DNA of 64,000 nt. Origin: Ferrimonas sp048263965 (GTDB lineage: Bacteria; Pseudomonadota; Gammaproteobacteria; Enterobacterales; Shewanellaceae). The DNA lies in assembly GCF_048263965.1 (NCBI RefSeq), contig NZ_JBLXDO010000022.1, forward strand, positions 9,493 to 73,492, in the 5' to 3' direction. Made by a program: the position numbers and the translations under genes. The notes under the pieces were generated by a model, which worked only from the letters and a program-made list of their open reading frames with translations, made no database searches and was not told the origin of the DNA. Positions 59,073-64,000 of this stretch are shown one piece after another (within the stretch, counting starts at the first letter, position 1; every line of letters starts with the position of its first letter).

Positions 59073-60997
59073 TGGCAGACTTGATGAATATCGGCCGCTC
59101 TGGCGTCATGGCCGCCCAGAAGCAGATGCAGGTCACCTCGAATAACATCGCCAACGTCGGTACCGAAGGGTACTCCCGTCAGGTGGCTGAGCAGCGTACT
59201 TCTCAGTCACTGTTTATCGCTGGCAGCTTCGCTGGATCCGGAACTTATGTGGCTGACGTCAAGCGTATCTACAACAGTTACGCCATGCGCGAGTTACATC
59301 TGTCCACCAGTCAGCTCTCCTACGCCAACATGTCCTGGCGCAAAGCGGACGAGCTCAACCAGGTGTTCTCTGTTTCCGGCGATGCCATTCCCGAGTCCAC
59401 GAATAACGCCTTCAAAGCCATCAACAATATGGCGGACATCCCCAATGACCTGAGTGCCCGGGATAACGTGCTGGTTGCGTTGGGGCAGTTGGAGGGCGCG
59501 TTCGATACCGTAGCCGAAGGGTTGACCTCCCAACTGCGTCAGACCAACGAGCAGGTCATAGTGACAGTGGATCGGGTAAACGCCATCACCAAAGAGCTGG
59601 CGGACATCAACGGGCAGCTGATGAAGGTGGGAGGCGAGGACCTGCAGTTGCTGGATTACCAGAATCAGCTGATCACTGAGCTCAATGACTATGTCCAGGT
59701 AAACGTCATTGAGCAGGACTTCGGGGTGAAGAGCGTGATGATGGGCGGCGCCGCCATGCTGGTGTCCGGCCCCAACCAGTTGGAACTCGGCACCACCGAT
59801 GGGGATCCGGTGCGTCATGAACTTCGCTACACCGTCGATACCGGTCAGAACAAGATCACCCTGGATGGCCGCGATGTTGGCGGACAGCTTCAGGCACTGA
59901 TGGACTACCGTGATAACGTCTTGCTGCCCGCTGAGCGCGATCTGGGCAAGATGGCCCTGGGGCTGGCGGATGCACTCAACACCGCCCAGGCCAACGGGTT
60001 CGATCTGGATGGCAACGTGGGCCAGAATCTGTTTGCTGACATCAATAGCCCAGAGATGTCTATTGGTCGCAGTTCGACCTCTGGCAGTAATGCCGGCGGC
60101 ACTGAAATGAATGTCTTAATCGACGACACCAGTGCTCTGACCGGGGGGAAATACACCCTGGTGTGGGACGGGGCTAACTACCAGATCACCGATGAGTACG
60201 GTAAGACCAGCACCCTGACCGCCGACCCGGATAATGCCAACCGCTTTGTCTCGGCAGAAGGGTTTAGCATCATTCAGGACACCAGTGGTGGGGCTCCCGT
60301 GGCCGGAGACAAGTGGGCGTTGATGCCTACTGCCAACGCGGCCAAGGGACTCAGCCTGAAGATCGACAACCCCAGTGCGCTGGCGGCCGCCGGGTACACC
60401 AAGGAAACCACCGCCGGTGACGGCGAAGCCACCCTGGTCTCCGTAGACAGGACCAACGCTTCGTTTCCTTCAGGGGAGGTCAACCTGTCGATCACCCCTA
60501 ATGACCCAACCTCTGCTCCTCCGGGACAGAACACCTACACCATGACGGACAAGGACGGGAATGCCCTCGCCAATGGTGTCTATACCGGCGATACCATCTC
60601 CGCCCTTGGGTTTTCGGTAAAGATTGAGGACAACACCACCGCCACCAGCAGCTTCAAGCTGAATATGGACTTTGCGGTGGGGGACAACGCCAACGCTGTA
60701 GCCATGGGGAACATTCCCAACATCAAGCTGCAGGATGGGGGTAAGTCCACCCTGGCGGATACCTTCCAGGGAATCATCACCGAGGTGGGCAGCCAGGCGG
60801 CCGCCCAGGAGGTGGCAATGACCTCGGCGCAATCAGTGTTTGCCCAGGCGCAGAATCGAGTCGAGTCCGAGTCTGGTGTGAACCTGGATGAGGAAGCGGC
60901 CAATCTGATGCGTTTCCAGCAGGCTTATCAGGCCTCTGCCCGGGTGATGACCGTCGCCAAAGAAACTTTCGACACACTCTTCAGTTCACTGCGATAG
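59072..60997 (+). CDS. flgK: Flagellar hook-associated protein 1 FlgK
   Basis: A 641-aa hook-filament junction protein. The N-terminal motif is LMNIGRSGVMAAQKQMQVTS with NNIANVGTEGYSRQ, and the C-terminal motif is SGVNLDEEAANLMRFQQAYQ and ASARVMTVAKETFDTLFSSL. It is about 95 aa longer than E. coli FlgK, the extra length lying in a Gly/Thr/Asp-rich central domain (about residues 330-560). RBS GGGAG inside the flgJ end. Confidence 0.95.
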   Translation: MADLMNIGRSGVMAAQKQMQVTSNNIANVGTEGYSRQVAEQRTSQSLFIAGSFAGSGTYVADVKRIYNSYAMRELHLSTSQLSYANMSWRKADELNQVFSVSGDAIPESTNNAFKAINNMADIPNDLSARDNVLVALGQLEGAFDTVAEGLTSQLRQTNEQVIVTVDRVNAITKELADINGQLMKVGGEDLQLLDYQNQLITELNDYVQVNVIEQDFGVKSVMMGGAAMLVSGPNQLELGTTDGDPVRHELRYTVDTGQNKITLDGRDVGGQLQALMDYRDNVLLPAERDLGKMALGLADALNTAQANGFDLDGNVGQNLFADINSPEMSIGRSSTSGSNAGGTEMNVLIDDTSALTGGKYTLVWDGANYQITDEYGKTSTLTADPDNANRFVSAEGFSIIQDTSGGAPVAGDKWALMPTANAAKGLSLKIDNPSALAAAGYTKETTAGDGEATLVSVDRTNASFPSGEVNLSITPNDPTSAPPGQNTYTMTDKDGNALANGVYTGDTISALGFSVKIEDNTTATSSFKLNMDFAVGDNANAVAMGNIPNIKLQDGGKSTLADTFQGIITEVGSQAAAQEVAMTSAQSVFAQAQNRVESESGVNLDEEAANLMRFQQAYQASARVMTVAKETFDTLFSSLR

Positions 60998-61006
60998 GGG
61001 GCGGGG

Positions 61007-62212
61007 ATGCGCGTTTCCACCTTTCAGTTCTATAACCTGAACACCAACAACCTGACCAACTTGCAATCGCAGAACAACAAGACGCTGCAGAAGCTCTCCA
61101 GTGGCAAAGAGGTGAGCACCGCCGCCGATGACCCTGTGGCCAACATCGCCATCGAGAACCTCAAGCAGCAATCTGCGGTTCTGGCTCAGTACGAGGCCAA
61201 CATCAACCTGGCCAACAACCGGTTGTCACAGGAGGAACCTTATCTGGCCTCCTACGAGACTCTGGTGATGGGCATGAAAGATGTCATGCTAGAGGGCAAC
61301 GACGGTTCTCTTTCCTGGGACAGCCGCAAGGTTCACGCCAGCGATCTGCGCTCCAATCTGGATGCCCTGGTGTCTCTGGCCAACAGTCAAGATGAGTCGG
61401 GCAACTATCTGTTCGCCGGCACCGCCAGCGACACCCAGCCCTTCGTGAATGCGGGCGGCGTGGTGACCTACGTGGGCAATTCCGGCCAGCGTACCGCCAC
61501 CATCGGCGACGGGGTGACCCTGCCAGTGAACGACCCCGGTGACGAGGTGTTCTTTAATGTGCCCATCGCCAGTGGTGACTATCAGGCCGACTATGTCGGC
61601 GCCACCATGACCGAGAAGTTCTTTGTGGAAAGCGCCGAGGTGGTCAATCCGGCACTGACCCAGGCCCCGGGATACCGTTTTGATTTCGTTGATGACGGTG
61701 CCGGTAATGTGGCCTATGAGGTGTATGACGATGGCGGCACCCTGGTGACCGGCCCCACCGCGTTTGATCCCACTCAGCCCCTGGCCTTCGATGGCATCGA
61801 AGTGACCATCAGCGGCGATCCCAGCATCGGCGACAGCCTCTCCATGGCGGAGCAGGAGAGTCGCGATCCCTTCAGCATCATAAACCGGGCCATCGAGATG
61901 CTGGAATCGGAAGAGGGGCTGAAGAGTCCCCAGGCGCAGGCGGAGTATGGCCAGCTCCTGGGCGACATCACCGAGGTGTTCAACCACGCCACCGGGGTGC
62001 GTGCCGAGGTGGGCAACCGCATGAAAGCGCTGGACACCTTTGAAAACCAGCACTCGGATATGAAGCTGGTGTCGGAAGGGGTGAAATCCAATCTGGAAGA
62101 TCTGGATTACGCCGCGGCCATCTCCGAGTTTGAGCGCCAGACCCTGGCGATGAATGCCCTGACTCAGACCTTTGGCAGGGTCAACAGCACTACACTGTTC
62201 GACTTCATCTAG
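61007..62212 (+). CDS. flgL: Flagellar hook-associated protein 3 FlgL
   Basis: A 401-aa junction protein. The flagellin-like N-terminus is MRVSTFQFYNLNTNNLTNLQ, then LSSGKEVSTAADDPVANIAI; the C-terminal helix is LDYAAAISEFERQTLAMNAL. It is larger than E. coli FlgL (317 aa) because of an acidic central domain (about 170-290). Last gene of flgFGHIJKL. Confidence 0.94.
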   Translation: MRVSTFQFYNLNTNNLTNLQSQNNKTLQKLSSGKEVSTAADDPVANIAIENLKQQSAVLAQYEANINLANNRLSQEEPYLASYETLVMGMKDVMLEGNDGSLSWDSRKVHASDLRSNLDALVSLANSQDESGNYLFAGTASDTQPFVNAGGVVTYVGNSGQRTATIGDGVTLPVNDPGDEVFFNVPIASGDYQADYVGATMTEKFFVESAEVVNPALTQAPGYRFDFVDDGAGNVAYEVYDDGGTLVTGPTAFDPTQPLAFDGIEVTISGDPSIGDSLSMAEQESRDPFSIINRAIEMLESEEGLKSPQAQAEYGQLLGDITEVFNHATGVRAEVGNRMKALDTFENQHSDMKLVSEGVKSNLEDLDYAAAISEFERQTLAMNALTQTFGRVNSTTLFDFI

Positions 62213-62468
62213 AGTTCGTCCGCAAGAGCCACTGTTAACTGGATCACAAAATCGAACGCGATTGTGTCTGGTTTCGGTGGCTTTTTTATGCCTGAACTTA
62301 AGTGCTTGAAATGTAAGGGATATTGTTCTTTTGTGTTTTTTTGGAAAAAATGCAAAAAGGGCTAAAGGACTGAAAAACGCCGCCGATACCCTTATTGAAA
62401 CCAGGACGCGCCACACAACTCGGCGCGACAATTAAGGCAATAACGCCCGAGTTAACGAGGAAGACATC
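62213..62468 (+). other. Leader region of the flagellin gene
   Basis: 256 bp of AT-richer DNA after flgL. Besides the sigma-28 promoter at 62363-62389 it holds a long leader (about 70 nt) and RBS ACGAGGAAG; no gene is seen. Confidence 0.6.
62363..62389 (+). promoter_or_regulatory. Sigma-28 promoter of the flagellin gene
   Basis: TAAAGGAC, an 11-bp spacer and GCCGATAC fit the FliA consensus. It is 80-106 bp before the flagellin ATG. Confidence 0.85.
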
Positions 62469-63884
62469 ATGGCTTTAAGTGTAAATACCAACGTCACTTC
62501 AATGCAGGCTCAAGGTAACCTGAACAAGGCCAACATGGCGACCAAGACCTCCATGGAGCGTCTGGCCTCCGGTCTGCGCATCAACTCCGCTAAGGACGAC
62601 GCTGCAGGTCTGCAGATCTCCAACCGTATGACTAGCCAGATCAACGGTTTGGATGTTGCAATGCGTAACGCCAACGACGGTATCTCCATCGCCCAGACCG
62701 CTGAAGGTGCCATGCAGGAATCCACCAACATCCTGCAGCGTATGCGTGACCTGTCCCTGCAATCTGCTAACGGCTCCAACTCTGCAGAAGACCGCTCTTC
62801 CATGCAGAAAGAGATCAGCGCTCTGCAAACAGAATTGACCCGTATCGCCGACACCACCGTATTCGGTGGCCAGAAACTGCTGGATGGTTCTTACGGTTCT
62901 CAGAATTTCCAAATTGGTGCTGACTCCAATCAGACCATGTCCATCTCTCTGTCCAACGTAGGCGCCTCCTCCATCGGTCGTAACTCTATGTCTCTGACTG
63001 GTACAGCTATGGACACAGTTGCTGCAACCAACGGTATCGGCGCTGAGACTGACTTGACTCTGACTGAAGGTGGCAAGACCACTGGTGCCATTACCTGGAG
63101 TGCTGGTGATTCCGCTAAGGACATCGCTACGGCCATCAACACCGCCGCTCAGGCCCAGGGCATGACCGCCCAAGCTGAAGCGTCCAATGACGTAGTTCTG
63201 AGTGACGTGGCCAGCACCGGTGCCCAGTCCATGACCCTGAATGGTCAGACTGTAAACTACAACCTGTCCAGCTCCAGCGACCTGACAGCCCTGGCTGAAG
63301 CCATCAACGGTGTAACCGGTTCTTCTGGTGTGACCGCTTCCTTCGCCGACCCGTCTGACAAGTCTTCCTTGACTCTGTCCAACGCCGACGGTGAAGACAT
63401 TGTGTTTGGTGGTACTATTACTGCCGCTGAATTCAAACTGGATGGCACTGATTCTCTGGCCGGTGCCAACGTGAAGACTGGTGAAGTGAAGATCTCTGGT
63501 TCCGAGTCCTTCTCCTTCGCCAACGCCGGTGCAACTGAATTTGCCGGTGCCGGTACCAACAACGCCAGCTTCGAGAGTGTTGCCAGCATCAATATCTCCA
63601 CTGCTGGTGGTGCCCAGAACTCCATCGACATCATCGATGCGGCCATCGCTCAGATTGACACTCAGCGAGCTGACCTTGGTGCGACTCAGAACCGTCTGAA
63701 CCACACCATCAACAACCTGGGTAACATTCAGACCAACGTATCTGACGCCCGTAGCCGTATCCAGGACGTGGACTTCGCCAAAGAAACTGCCGAGCTGTCC
63801 AAGCAGCAGGTTCTGTCTCAGTCCTCCTCTGCGATGCTGGCCCAGGCCAACCAGCTGCCTTCCGCAGCTCTGTCCCTGCTGTAA
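62469..63884 (+). CDS. fliC: Flagellin
   Basis: A 471-aa filament subunit. The conserved N-terminal D0/D1 starts MALSVNTNVTSMQAQGNLNK and includes ERLASGLRINSAKDDAAGLQ and AEGAMQESTNILQRMRDLSL. The conserved C-terminus includes NRLNHTINNLGNIQTNVSDA and ELSKQQVLSQSSSAMLAQAN. The variable D2/D3 region (about residues 180-370) is Ser/Thr/Ala/Gly-rich. Codons favour T-ending CGT/GGT/TCT forms unlike the GC-rich neighbours, typical of very high expression. Preceded by a sigma-28 promoter and ended by a terminator. Confidence 0.96.
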   Translation: MALSVNTNVTSMQAQGNLNKANMATKTSMERLASGLRINSAKDDAAGLQISNRMTSQINGLDVAMRNANDGISIAQTAEGAMQESTNILQRMRDLSLQSANGSNSAEDRSSMQKEISALQTELTRIADTTVFGGQKLLDGSYGSQNFQIGADSNQTMSISLSNVGASSIGRNSMSLTGTAMDTVAATNGIGAETDLTLTEGGKTTGAITWSAGDSAKDIATAINTAAQAQGMTAQAEASNDVVLSDVASTGAQSMTLNGQTVNYNLSSSSDLTALAEAINGVTGSSGVTASFADPSDKSSLTLSNADGEDIVFGGTITAAEFKLDGTDSLAGANVKTGEVKISGSESFSFANAGATEFAGAGTNNASFESVASINISTAGGAQNSIDIIDAAIAQIDTQRADLGATQNRLNHTINNLGNIQTNVSDARSRIQDVDFAKETAELSKQQVLSQSSSAMLAQANQLPSAALSLL

Positions 63885-63898
63885 CAGCAAGCGACCTC

Positions 63899-63929
63899 AA
63901 AAAAAGCCCGGTTCTACCGGGCTTTTTTT
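63899..63929 (+). terminator. Intrinsic terminator of the flagellin gene
   Basis: The stem AAAAGCCCGG/CCGGGCTTTT with loop TTCTA is followed by further T. The last 70 bases of the window hold nothing recognisable. Confidence 0.9.
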
Positions 63930-64000
63930 AGGTTCTTCGCACATTAGCGGGAACTAGATACGAAAACGGCTGGAAAGGTTATTGTGTAGTCGCCAAACAA

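Overview
The window looks like part of the chromosome of a free-living, flagellated, respiratory marine gammaproteobacterium of the Shewanella/Ferrimonas type. The GC content is high, roughly 60% by eye. The lineage call rests on gene content: a CymA-type tetraheme quinol dehydrogenase whose C-terminus closely matches Shewanella CymA as I remember it, the FlgO/FlgP/FlgT outer flagellar proteins typical of Vibrio and Shewanella relatives, a TyrR-linked PhhAB system with a complete homogentisate pathway, and enterobacterial-type gene order at sapABCDF-pspF-pspABC-ycjXF. I lean to Ferrimonas but cannot prove it without a search.

Layout. 1-6250: a maa-type acetyltransferase, then the sapABCDF peptide/polyamine ABC transporter on the minus strand. 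6250-11265: the phage-shock module, with pspF divergent from pspABC and a recognisable sigma-54 promoter, then ycjX-ycjF behind an intrinsic terminator. 11400-19810: amino-acid catabolism, with methionine gamma-lyase-phhA-phhB, tyrR and hppD-hmgA-fahA-maiA, which together carry Phe/Tyr to fumarate and acetoacetate. 19860-25450: a LysR regulator, an M32 carboxypeptidase, an MFS pump, a YfcC-type carrier and a small unknown protein. 25560-28130: four tandem tRNA-Val(TAC) genes, gltX, and two identical tRNA-Ala(GGC) copies separated by a 100-N assembly gap. 28230-32045: tesA divergent from ybbA-ybbP. 32053-32565: a 513-bp inverted-repeat element. 32562-36800: yfcH, folM-like, folK-like, a TqsA-like permease and an rRNA-methyltransferase-like protein. 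36985-40300: a 32-aa acidic protein, a lipoprotein, and a four-gene module of two DUF1538 membrane proteins, a P-II-like protein and a CBS-domain protein. 40657-45700: cymA, pta, ackA, yfbV. 45790-63890: flagellar genes flgOP, flgT, flgNMA, cheVR, flgBCDE, flgFGHIJKL and a flagellin.

How the parts fit. The flagellar region shows a readable promoter hierarchy. Sigma-54 sites precede flgA, flgT, flgB and flgF, and sigma-28 sites precede flgO, flgM and the flagellin. The flgB sigma-54 site is a perfect consensus embedded in the hairpin that follows cheR. TyrR-box-like sites lie before the methionine gamma-lyase/phhAB operon and before tyrR. PhhA and a FolM-like reductase, a likely source of its tetrahydromonapterin cofactor, occur in the same window.

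The best candidate for an under-described system is 38067-40296. Two overlapping DUF1538 genes (a family reported, as I recall, as the heterodimeric UmpAB cation/proton antiporter of Halomonas) are translationally linked to a P-II-like protein and a two-CBS protein. The arrangement suggests a cation/proton antiporter gated by nucleotides or energy state. Two families of non-coding inverted-repeat (MITE-like) elements are also present. One copy sits directly upstream of the DUF1538 operon, one upstream of hppD, and one supplies the stop codon of yfcH.
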